From Pyrocephalus nanus (taxonomy: Eukaryota; Chordata; Aves; Passeriformes; Tyrannidae): a stretch of 64,000 nucleotides of DNA. A program made the position numbers and the translations under genes. The notes below the pieces were generated by a model. That model made no database searches. It saw only the letters and a list, made by a program, of their open reading frames with translations, and was not told where the DNA came from. This document shows, piece after piece, positions 10,683-22,355 of this stretch; positions within the stretch are counted from its first letter, which is position 1; each line of letters begins with the position of its first letter. The stretch covers positions 3,893,501 through 3,957,500 of the forward strand of contig CM076280.1 of NCBI GenBank assembly GCA_038380795.1. Direction: 5' to 3'.

Positions 10683-13600
10683 CTTCCTTATGCTTGGCAC
10701 TTGCTCTTTAGGTTTTATTTTCTCCCCCTTTCCTTTCCTCTGTGTGTCTCTGGCTGGGGAAGACACCAAGTTTTAGCACCCAGAGGTGCCCTCTTGGGAC
10801 ACTGGGAAGCAAAGAACCTTGCAGAAGCTTCTCTTCCCAAAGAGCTTGCCAAGCCATGTGGGGGGTGAGTTTCCAAGCCTCTTTTCATCCTAGATAAGAC
10901 ATTTTTTTCCTTATAAACAGGTGACCTCATCCTGGTCTTGCTTATGCTGAGCAGAGCCGAGGGGCAGAGCAGGAGGTCACACTGCAGTGACGTTCGGGTC
11001 CTTCCTCCCTTGTCCTGGTGCCAAGAGCGAGGGCTGGAGGCAGAGAGCTGGGCCCAGGCTTGGCTTTGCAGCCTGCTGGATTAATTTCTATTTATATCCC
11101 AGATCCAGCACCGAGCCAGCATGAAAATTTAGCTGCTCTGAATAAAACAAGAGACTCAAAAATAGCCCGGGTTCCCGGATCTGAGCTCAGCGCTCTGGAA
11201 CGGCTCCTTCAAGAGCCTGACATTCTCAGACAAGGGGCTGTTCCAAGGGCCCCCTCCACTTGGATGTCTGGGAAATGAGGTTTATTTGTGGAGCTGAACA
11301 AAGCCAAACAAGATGGGTTTCCTACAGCTCTTGTGCTTTGATGGGAATTCCCAGTTTAATGATGGGGAGAGGGGGTGGAGGCAAAACAAGTGCTGTGGGA
11401 GCAGGGCCATGGAAAGGGCGAGTCCTTTCCAGCTCAGGGTGTTCCATGATCAGTTCTCTGTCAGGAGGCTGCATCACAGATAAGGTGCCCATATTTCAGG
11501 CCTGAGGGATGTTTGGAAATGTGCCTCCAAGAACTGGGGATGCCTCACTGGGTGCAGCGCTCGGGGTGCTCTCAGTGACTCATGAACGTGGTTTGAAGGA
11601 GCTGCTGTGCAGTCACTGCTCAAACAAACCGGCCCCATATGTGGTGGCAGGTGATGCATGTGGGACTTCCAGTGTCTGCTGGGTTTGTCTGTGTTCCAGC
11701 TCCTTAGGAAATGGGTAGGAGTCTTAGGAAACCTGTAGGACATGGGTGATAAAACCCTCCCTGTGTGTGCAGCCCATGAGGTGTCTGCGATGCAGATGCA
11801 GAACAATAAAGGCAAATGGAAGAACAAATATTTTTTTTTGGGGGGGGGTTCTCCTGGAATTATCCCATATTTATACCAGCTAAGAGTTAAAATCAGAGTT
11901 AAGAACTCTATCCAAGTTCATACTGGATGAACAGTCTTGCACATCAGCATGTTAGAGGAGTCACATTCACACCTATAGCTAATTATACTAACAGGAGAGT
12001 TCTTTAGGAACAGGATTAGCATAATTGATCTGCTGATGAATAGAGTTGCCACTGTCAGGTACCAAAGCCCACAGGTGTGATTTATGTAATTGCTGTGTAT
12101 CAACCTTTCAGGTGGCTCATGTGCAAATGTTCAGACACCTCTGATTCGTGTCACAGCAGGTGGGTGATTAGGGAACCTGAGCCAGCACTCCCAGCCAAAC
12201 AAAAAGATCTATCAACGCTCTTGGGGTGGTTCCAAAACTCAGCAAAATTAGGGAAAATCTGAACAGACAAGATGATCCTGATCAGCCCTTTCTGCCTGCA
12301 GAACTCTCTTACTGTGTGTGAAAGGGGGAAGGGAGAACAAGGTTTCTGTGGCTGCTGCAGGGTTTGAAGGGGCAGATTTGATGCAGGTCCTTCCTTGGGC
12401 TACAAGAGACAGGTGAGGAAGGTCAAGGTTCAAGCAGATTTAATCTGTTTGGTGCTAGCTGATGGGATGGGGGTGACTTGGACTAGAGATGGAGCTGAAA
12501 CACATATTAGGAAATAGGTATTTGCCTCCAGGTGTGGGGCAGGAGTCTCCTCCAGGCTCCCTTGTGTGGGCAGAGGACAGGGGAGGGCTGGTGGAGGGGG
12601 GTTTGCAGAGCTCTTCAGGGGATGTGATCCCCTAGAGATGCTGCTTTGGGGGACAGGATGTCTCTGCTGGGCTCAGAGCTGACCTCAGACAATTCCTTTA
12701 ACAGTGGGGTGCAGAGCTGGCTCGAGGGCAGCATGAATTAATTATGGCTTTGTGCATAACGTTGCCAAGAGGTTACCATGAATCACCTGTGGGGACACAA
12801 CTGTTTGGACACACCTTCCAAAATGCTTTTCAGCTCCTCTAAAACCCTTCAGGCAGGAGGGTCAGAGCAGTGACAGGAGGGAAAACAAGATCCCAAAGAG
12901 AATTTCAGGCCTGGTGGGTGTGAAGGGGTAAGAACCCTCTAATGAAGCCATTCAGGTTGGTTGACTGGAAACCATTGCTCACCTTCCTGGAGTGAAGGTG
13001 AAGCTCACTTCATGCTCAGGGGATCCACAGTGTCCTGGTGGGTCCCAGGTGAGATCCAGGGAGTGGGTTTGGGGTCAATGCCAAGGATGGGCTGGGTGGG
13101 ATGTCTGGGAAAAGGCTCGTTTCTGCTCTTTCACCCCAATCTCCATCCCCCACACCCTGGCCTTCCTCTTCCACGCCAGGGAGACTCACCCTCCACAGAG
13201 GAGCAGAAGAGGTGAATTTATCAGCAATTATTGCAAGGCCTGTGGGTATTTCTCTGATACTTTTTTGGGATAGAAAAAAAAAGTGTTTTTAAGGCCGGCC
13301 AGGAAAATAAAGCACCTTTACAAAAATCCCCTAGACCAGGATACACAAAACTGTCCTTTTTTATTTTTTTTTTTTATTTTAAACCCAAACCTCAGACTTG
13401 GGCTTAGCCCCCTCTGTCCCCAAGTGACTGATGAGCCCTTTGTGCAGGAGCAGCACGATGGTGACGAAGGTACAGCAGGCCCTGACCCAGAGGTGCCTGC
13501 AGTGCCTCGGTGCAGAGAGAACAAAGCAGCAATGAAACCAGAAGGGATGGCAGGGTGAGTAATTGGCCCAGAGGATGCTGCCTGAGTAAGCAGTCAGTCA

Positions 13601-16600
13601 TTTCAGGATTCAGAGTGTGAAAAGCCCTTCCTCGTGTGGTTATGGTGAAGGTCACAACCGGCTCGGCGTGCTGGCACATCATCCCAGCCTCAGAACAACA
13701 ACCATGCCTTGCTCGTTGAGTTTCCCTTCCACCCAATATTTTATTTCCTGGTTGAGCTCCGTGCCCTGTGCTCTGTGAACTTGTTCTCTCTGAACTTGTA
13801 CCTGCTCTCTGGGAACTTGGAACCGAAGAAGGACCAGGGGACTTTCACCGGGACCGCAAAGCTACAAGTGACGGTTGGAGTCGTCGTTATTTGCTTTTCC
13901 TCGGCCAAAAAAACATGTTTATATCTGACTGAATGGAAAGATGGGGCGGGATTTTTTTTTTTGTTTGTTTCTTTCTTCTTGCTTAATGTTTCCATGCATT
14001 TTCTGAAATGATTTAACAGGTGGCTGCTGAAGTCATTTGTGGTATTTGAGTAAGAGAAGTCGGGGCAGAAACTCTCCCAAGGTCCCAACAGTGTTGTTTT
14101 GGATGCATAAATTAAATGTCCTTGATTTTTTTTTTTTTTAACTTCCTGGCTCAGAACTGAGCAAAAGTTGGAGAAATTTCAGGATCTGTGTGTCATCCTG
14201 ACCTTATCCACTATTTTCTTTACCTGCACATCCTGTCCCAGGGGAATCCACAGCTTCACATTCTCCTTGTCACAGACACCATAAAATATTGGAGAATCTA
14301 TTTTATTCACCTGAGGTGTGAAATATAATTACTGTTGCTAAACATCACAAGGGTTTAAAATTATCAATTCTCATGAAATCTCTGCAGTGGGAGCTGAGCT
14401 TTATCTCCTTCCAGGCGTGGTGACAACAAACCCAGGGAGACACTTGTTCACATTTTTAAGGTAAGGAAATTGCTTGTCACTAAAATGACTCAGTTCTCAC
14501 TCCTGTCACACAGTGCAGAGCAATAACCTCGCTGTGAAATGCTCATTAGAGGGTGAAAATCCAGCCCTGTTTGGCTACAACCCTCTTGTTTGGTCTAAAC
14601 TTACAGCAGGAAGAGCACACCCAAAATAGACACCAGGGCATGTTGGGACTACTCTTAATTCTGAGCTTGGCTTTGGGACAGACAAACCATTAAAGCTCTT
14701 GGCTGAAGCTCTGAGCTCCAATACTGGAATGGTGGTGTTTTCTCCTGGTTTTAAAGGCGGAAAGAAGGCAGGTGAGATTTGCTTTGCAGTTATTTAAGGT
14801 TTACAGAAACAGGTTCCACTGTGTTAGGAACTGTCAGCAGCTGATTTCTTCTGCTGGACCAGACCACATGAGGCATTTGTCCTTGGCCATGGGAAAGGCT
14901 CAGCACACACCCTTTGGGGACACAACCAGGCCCATCAGTGACTGCCTGAGCTGCCTTTCAGCTGGCCCTGGGCAGATCCATGGATCAGCTGGGAAAGGGA
15001 GAGCCAAAGCCTCTCCACCTGGCAGAACCCCTCCCTCAGCCAGCAGGAGGTGGAGAGGAGTGGGTTCAAATCAGGCTGGAGAGCTGCCATGGAGGTTTCT
15101 TCTCTTTTGCAGCGCTCAGAGAGGTTTCTGTGAGTGTGGCAGTGGCTGTGGAGGATGCTGTGGATGTCAAACAGTGCTGGAATGAGGCTTCTCCGTGGGA
15201 GCATTTCCTACTGCATGTGGCAAGAGCAGGAGGACTCCAAAAGGTCTGTTTTGAAGTACCTTCAGGGGGTTTTGTGCTTGGGTGTAGCCCTCTGGCATCT
15301 CTTGGATGTACAGGTACATCCTTGGAGGATGGGGGTAGGTGGGAAGCTCACAGGATGCTCCAAAGGAAGAGCCATCCCCTGGCTCATGGCCATACCCAAA
15401 CAGTTCCTCAAAGGTCCTTGACTCTCTGGTTTACAAACCCCCGAGCTGGGCCCTGTTCCCATCTCCCCTCACATCAGTGACGCAGCCAACTCTCAGATCA
15501 ACAACCAGCACTCTCACAGGAGGCACTGCAGGTCACTCTGTGGCTTCTGCAATGTCCCCAGGCTGCTGTGTGGGCCAGCCAGCCCTGCCCTGTGTGCTGC
15601 TGCTTTGTTCCCAGCAGAGGTCAGGGCTACCAGAGTTGAAGTTCTCCTTCCTATCACTGGCTGTGGGATCTGCTGCAGCAAAACCTGCTGAGGGCTCTGC
15701 CCCTTCCCCTGAGCTCAGCTGAGGGATGGATAACCAGGTGCAAAAAATACCACTGTGGGGGAACTCCTTGTGTTGGAATGGAGAAACACCTGGGGAAAAA
15801 CGTGTCCAGCCAGAAGCCTGGTGTCTTGGCTGGCATCCCATGTTCCTAAATCCTGACTCAGAATGATCGGGAATATCATGAATAGCAGCAGCTCTGTCAC
15901 ACCTGCAGTTATAACCCGTTTTTGGGGTAGAAGCACAGGCAATCTGTCCATCAGGTTGGTCAGTGTTGCCTCTCACCCTTATGAAACAAAAGTTTCCTCC
16001 CCACACTGCGTATGGCTTCCAGGAGGAATGGGTCATCTCCAAGCAAGCAAAACCATAATTGGATGCCAATTTTGTAGAAGGCAGTGAAGAGCAAGGCTGT
16101 AGGAGCTTCAGACCTCCACCCAGCCCTTGCCCAAACACAAAGCTGAGACCTCCCAGGAGTGGGGTTGAGCTGGGTCTGGCCTCAGTTGCCTCCAACACAC
16201 ACAAAAAAGCTGCCTTGCAGACACCTTGGGGTTGGTGCTGAGCAGGAGGAGGTGAGGTGGGTTTTGGGGACATGAGGTGTGTGTTTTGGGGACACAGGGG
16301 AGCAGTGCTGGGCTGGCTGGCAGCACTACTGGTTTCCACTTCCCTGTTCTGGCTGTGACTGGAAGTTGCTCTGCTGACAAACAACATGGTCAAGGCTCAT
16401 CCTCGTCCCCATTTAACTCTGCTCAGACGAGTGTGGTTGGAGCAGAAACGAGCCTGGCACAGGGTTTTACTTTATTTTTAGCCTGACTGGCAGGAGAAAG
16501 CAACAGAAATGTTGTAATTGAGCAATTTCCGGGCTCGTTTTGCAAACCCGAGATGATTCCATTGCTCAGGTAAACATGCAAAGTGCTCAGAGCTTTGCAC

Positions 16601-18602
16601 CTCTTCAGCATTTCCCATCACCCTGCCGACCTTTAGCCACAGCAAATGGAGATGAAAGGCTGATTTAGGCGGGAAATAATGTTTGGTTTTGGTTGTTTTT
16701 TTTTGTTTTTTTTTCTCCCCATCCTTCATCTGCAACCCTGGTGGAGGGTGCAGGAACACCCTGGAAATGGGAAGGTCTCGGGGAGTGGCAGATGTGCAAA
16801 TTCAAGCTATAAATACCCCCTGTGGCATGGGCAAGACAAGGCTGAGCCCTCCCGGGGCCAGCACGTGGCTTTGGCCTGACATTAAAGGTGCCACACGTTG
16901 AGAAATAACCCTCCCAGCCACGTCAGAGCCAGGAAACCCTCTCAGAGAAATCTCCTTCCCATTACACGATGCACCCACTGCTCATTCGGCTCAGAGACCT
17001 CTCAGTCCAAGTGGCCGTGCCCTGCGTGGCAAATACCCGGGAAGGAAGGTTTGGGTTTTGGAAGGGAGATGCCCAGAGTGAAATGGCAGCTGGGATGCTC
17101 TTTGTAGACCCAACAAGGCTGCTTTGGACTCCTGCTGACTCTGGTGGTTTGCAACCAGTGACCATTTTGGGTGTCTAGATGTGTTTTTCTGCTTCAGGAA
17201 GACTCCTGTCAGCCCCTGCTGCTTCTCCTGGGCTGGCCCGGGTGGTACCACGTACCAGGGTGCAAATTAAAAAGCCCATCCTAATAAATCTCTAAAACTT
17301 AAGGAAATACAACCCCTCCAAACAGTTGCACCTGGCAGCTCACACTTTGCTATGCCCAAGCTGCAGAATGGGGTGGGTGGAGGGAAATTTGTTGATTTCT
17401 TTCCTTGAAGTGCACTTTGCCACCCAGAATAACACCAAGGGATTTTTTTTTTTGGGAGGTTGCAAACCAGTCTCCTTTCAACAACATGGGATAATCTTGA
17501 GCTGCACAAGCTCTACCTGCTTTGTCAGAGAGGGAAACACTTGTTTCCTTCTGCAGGATGTGGATTCTTGCAGTGCAGCTCCTGTGGATTGGGAACTCTT
17601 CACAAATATTAGCACAGGTAACTGCTTCAGTGTAGCTTTTTGTGTGGATTCAGTCATTTATTTAGGGAGCAGAAGCACTTCCTCACTCAGGGAACAGGCT
17701 GGCTGAGACCTAGACAGTTTTGCAAGTGAGCTGTTAATCCCAGAGTGAAAATTAAGCCCGATTTTAGTGCTTTGCCCGTCTGCCAGCAGCGGTCCCCCCA
17801 GAGAAAGGGGAAAGCTCTGATTTGGTCCCATTTCACCCTTGTTTTGAAGAAGTGCATTTCTCCCAGAGCTGGACAGCGGGGCCAAACCAGCTCAGTGAGT
17901 GACGATCCGAAATTAAAGCAGCCCAGCTGCCCCAAACCCACCTGCTGGACGAGAACAGGGCCACCCCTGCAGGCTCCTCACGGGGCTTCCTCTGGTGCTG
18001 TGCAGTGAAGCTCTTCAGGGCTGAGCCTCTGCTTCCACAACCAACCCTCCACCACTTTGCCTTCGCTTCTGGAGGGGTTTCTTCAGGGGTATCCCCACTT
18101 CTCCAGCCAGGCTGGTGCACGAGCAGAGCTGTCCTCCCGTGGAGCATCTCCCACCTTCACACTCCGTGGGGATGGATGAGGTGATGGCAGGGAACCCAGC
18201 GAGGCTCAGGAGGTGCCTGCACGGTGCTTTCCTGCTCCGTGCTGAGCCAGGAGTGGATGTGGGACTGTTCACAAGCTCCCAGAGCCACTGCCCAGATCGT
18301 TTAACTGCTCTGTTTTCCCTTCTCACCCACGAAAAACAACTTTAAGTGCTGATCCTTTCACTTTTAAGTGCCTGGCTTCGTCATCCTGAGCAAAAACAAG
18401 GTGTGAAGCAGATTTTCTCAGCGTGAGACTCACCTGAGTCAGTGTTTCAGGTGTTCTGTGTCCACAGGCTGACCTCAAATTCTGGCTTCCTGTTGCATTT
18501 TTTACTGTTTAAAACAGACTGCAAACTACCTCGTTGTGATTGTTTAGGCAGGAAGGGTTTTCTCCCACCAGGGAACTGGATAGCTGAGCAAATAATGGAT
18601 TT

Positions 18603-18606
<4 letters not shown>
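10683..18606. other. Intergenic, 8 kb without recognised repeats or genes
   Basis: No CR1 copy or tandem array recognised. Points of note: an AT-rich stretch near 11860-12120; a TATA-like CTATAAATA near 16807 on the plus strand; and an unusually long open frame (286 codons, minus strand, 15533-16393). That frame has no domain, signal or membrane segment I recognise, and I do not call it a gene. Confidence 0.5.

Positions 18607-18633
<27 letters not shown>
18607..18633. repeat. Poly-A tract (27 bp)
   Basis: An uninterrupted A27 run. I looked for a processed pseudogene or SINE body upstream and saw none. Confidence 0.97.
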
Positions 18634-18636
<3 letters not shown>

Positions 18637-21600
18637 GGAATTTTGGAGATGGGTTTGGAAGAGGTGTCTCTTTGGGAAGATGAAATTCGTGCCATGACTG
18701 TGAGGACTAGAGAAATTTCATTGCTAATGATGAATCATCAAGGATTTACTCTCACAGCCTTAGGTAGCTGAGGTTATTTCCTTCATGCCATTTCCTATTT
18801 AGTTGATATTACAAATGACTCTGGGATCCGAGGGCTGAGTTCCCCAGAGGTCGTTCAGGGGGACATTTCAGGGAGCTGTGAATGGCTGGCAAGAAGAGCT
18901 GGGGGTTTCTTTCTTGTGGCACAGTGCCCTTGCCAGGGACCTGCCCAGCCAGCAGCTGCCCCTGGGGCGTTTGCAGAAGGTAAAACTGATGTAAATTCAG
19001 GGATGTTTCACCTGAACACATCCCTCCTGTCGGCACACATCTCCTCCCCAGCCTGCAACGGGGCTGGGCTGGGCTCCTGCAATCCCTGGCATTTGAGGAA
19101 TGGAAGGCAATATTTGCAGGACTGCCTTGGGATTCACCTCTTTGGTTCCCAGGCATCCCCAGCGCTCCTGCCTGGAGGAAATCCAAACTGGTTCCCAGAT
19201 GTCCTGGAGATAAAGATCAGCTTTTGGTCCAGGATCACCCCCAGCAGGAGGCTGAGCAGATGAGAAGGTTGGAGGGCTCCTGTTGTTGTCTTGGACAGGA
19301 GGGCTTGGCAGTGGCTTGGAAGAAACACAGAGGGACTTTTTGGGGCTGGCACAGGTCTGAGCTGAGTAACTTCATCCCCCAGGGCACCAGGGCAGTGGGA
19401 TGTGGGAAATTAGAGCCACTTGTAGCTACTATAGGAGTATGATGTGTCCAAATTAATTAGTTTGGAGAGAGGATGGGAACTGGAGAGCTTCTCTTTGGTG
19501 AGGAACATCTCCCTCCTCCTGGGCACCAACCCAGGGTTGTCCTGCCCATCTAGATGGGGTTTCTCTCAGGAGTTGGTGTTGCCTTCTCATGATGACATTT
19601 GTTTTCTTCAGCTGAGCTCATTAGCCAGCCCCCAGAGCCACCTCTACAGGTGTAAATGTATTAATGTGAACTCTGAATGGTCCCAAACACCTGCAATTCC
19701 AGCTGCTTGAGCAGAGTCATCTCCCCACAGCCCTGTTTCAAGCTGACACGGGGCTTGCTTGGGTTTGACTCATTTAGCTGAGGTTTAATTGAATTTATTT
19801 AAACTAAAGCAACATCAGGCTGATTAAATTCCAAGAGAGGACATCCACTCTGGGTGTTGTGAGCACCAGTGACCCTGATCCAAGGGCTCTGCTCTCACCC
19901 TGCTCCCTCCCTCTGCAGGTAAATCCTCCATGGTACTCAGGCAGGCAGCGACAGGAAGGGAATTTTTGGAACCCCAGAGCACAGACCTTGCCTAGGAAGA
20001 TCCCAGAGTCTCCAGCACAGCCAGTTCACCCCAGTAAGCACTGGTGTTTCCCCTGGCACTACCTCTGTGTGATCTACATCTCACCCTGGAAGCAGAGTGT
20101 TAAAATTCTGGGCTTTTCCTTCAAATTTCTTATTGTTTATTGATTGTTTTCTTATTCCAGCAGCCCTTCTAAGGGCATTGAAACACCAGCACAAGGCCAC
20201 GCCTGAGGATGTTTGCCCTTCCCTGTGTCTTTATCAGGTCTGAAAGGGCTTTTAAAAAATTGTGTTGCCCTTCACCGCTGCAGCAGCTTTTTCTCTGCTC
20301 TGGGAATGTGAAAAATGATGGAGAATTAATGAAACTGAGACATCCTGGCAAGGACACTTCTGTCAGACTGTTCAAAGTTGTTTGCTTTAGTAGTTATTTC
20401 CCTTTTTCCATCTTGTTCAGAGCTGCAGATTATGGTTGTTCCACCTGGCTGATGGTAATGGTGCTAATTAGAAGTGGACAAGATATTTTTTACTAATATC
20501 TTATCCACTGGACTTTCAAATTTAGGTCAAACAAAACAAGCTGTCAACTCCTGCATTGATTTTCTTTTGAAGCCAGAGTGCTGCCTTTCAAAGTTTTTCA
20601 GTAGGAAATGTTTCAATGTTAAATTTAGACACCTTGAAAAAAAAAAGGGAGAAAAAGTTTAATCTCCACGAGGACATTTAATTTGACACCAACTCCTTCC
20701 TCTGCCAATTTTTTTTCCTCTGTGTTTAGGAAGAGAAAAAAGTTCATAAAATGGGTTTGACCTTAATTTTACAGTGGATGGAAATAAGAAATCTATCAAG
20801 TGAGTGACAAATGCAGTTGTTTCCCACCATGGAAAGCTGGATCCCTGCAGCTGCAAAATAAAGATGCAAACCCAGAGGTTTCTCATGGATTTTTATAATT
20901 CTGGTCAAACCAGAGGGGCAGGGAAAGGAGCTGGGTGAGGGGACTCTCCCCTCATCCCTTCCTCTAGCAAAAGTAAGAGGCAGGATAGGTTTTGCCTGGA
21001 TCCAAGTGCTCAGAAACAGCCCTTTGTGGCCAGAGGACCACAGAAAATGAGTTTGGGAATGAAGCTATCTCTGTTTCAAGCAGCTCCAATAAAACAATGT
21101 ATTCCTGAAGGAATTTTGGCCTCTCAAAGGCTGCCCAGAGGAGAATTCATCCTGCCCAAACAACCATTACCAGCACATCCCTGTTCTTACCACCAGGACA
21201 TTTCCCCATGTGCAGCTCATGCCTCCTCCTTGTTGGAGTTTAACCCTGTTATTCTCTTGCTCATCCCAAGATGTGATGAACAGGGACTGTGTGTGCCATG
21301 GGACAGGTTTTCACTTGACATTAAAAAGCAAAACCCCCGGGAACAACAGGAGGAAACATCCAGTGAGGAACCAGAGCAGGGGAATCCCCCTCAGGAGTGA
21401 TGGTCTGATGTGGCAGAGATGTGCATGAATCTGGTGGCCCAATTTCTTTCAATATTAATGGTTCTGGGCTCCTTTTTTTTTTTTTTTTTTTCTCAGGCCT
21501 GGAACTTTGCTTCTACCGACAAAATTCATCTTCATCAGCAGTATTGGCAGAGCAGGAGATTCATCCAGGCACCTCTTCTAATTGCTCTTCCCTTTTTGCT

Positions 21601-21843
21601 CAGTGGCAGGCAGGAGGTTTGTTGCTCAGCAAAACAGTGCTGAGATCAATGGCCAAGCTTTATTTTCAATTTTAGAGCTAAAATATTATCACAGCCAGTT
21701 TAGGAGCTGAGCATCAGGAGCAGAAAAAAAGGAGTTGTGGCAGTTCCTGCTTTTCTTTGGGCACTAGAGTTGTTTCAAAGCTGTGTGATGGTGTTAAATC
21801 AGTGAAGAAATGAAGTATTACAGCAGTTGTGAGGTTGGATGGG
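18634..21843. other. Intergenic, no feature recognised
   Basis: Includes a T19 run at 21473-21491. No gene or mobile element recognised. Confidence 0.55.
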
Positions 21844-22355
21844 GGATCCCAGATGTATGTGAAGAGGGAGGGGGGAAATAAATGACTCCAGGATTTATAT
21901 GGTCCAGAGAGGGAGGGAGAGAAAAGGAGCTCCGAACTTTATATGGTCCAGAGAGAGTGGGATAGATAAATGACTCCAGGATTTATATGATCCATAGAAA
22001 GGGGGATAGATAAAGGGCTCCAGGATTTATATGATCCAGAGGGAGAGTAGATAAAGGGCTCCAGGACTTATATGATCCAGAGGAAAAGGGATGGAGAAAG
22101 GGCTCCAGGATTTACATGTTCCAGAGGGAGAATAGATAAAGGGCTCCAGGATTTATGTGGTCTAGAGTGGATAAAGGGTTCCAGGATTTATATGGTCGAG
22201 AGGAAGGGTAGAGAAAGGGCTCCAGAATTTATATGGCCCAGAGAAAGAGAGCTCCAGGATTTATAAGGTCAGAGAGGGATTAGATAAAGGGCTCCAGGAT
22301 TTATAGGGTCAGAGAGGGGTTAGATAAAGGGCTCCAGGGTTTACACAGCCCAGAG
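21844..22355. repeat. Minisatellite, about 12 units of 32-45 bp
   Basis: A tandem array with consensus beginning GCTCCAGGATTTATATGRTC, then CAGAG, a purine-rich G/A segment, and GATAAAGG. I count eleven full units from 21884, a partial unit at the right end, and a degenerate unit at the left end. Unit length varies mostly in the purine-rich part. Central units are the most alike and edge units the most diverged. A reading frame stays open across part of the array, but it is a by-product of the repeat. Confidence 0.95.

Noticed and set aside
13709..14011. 100-codon frame with hydrophobic segments
   Set aside because: Hydrophobicity comes from T-rich tracts (TTTTTTTTTTGTTTG). No conserved motif and no splice or promoter context.
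21460..21500. T19 followed by CTCAG, resembling a strong splice acceptor
   Set aside because: No coherent exon with a donor follows on the plus strand.
21844..22355. Regularly spaced repeats that could be mistaken for a CRISPR array
   Set aside because: The whole unit repeats, with no unique spacers, unit length varies, and the host is a vertebrate. It is a minisatellite.
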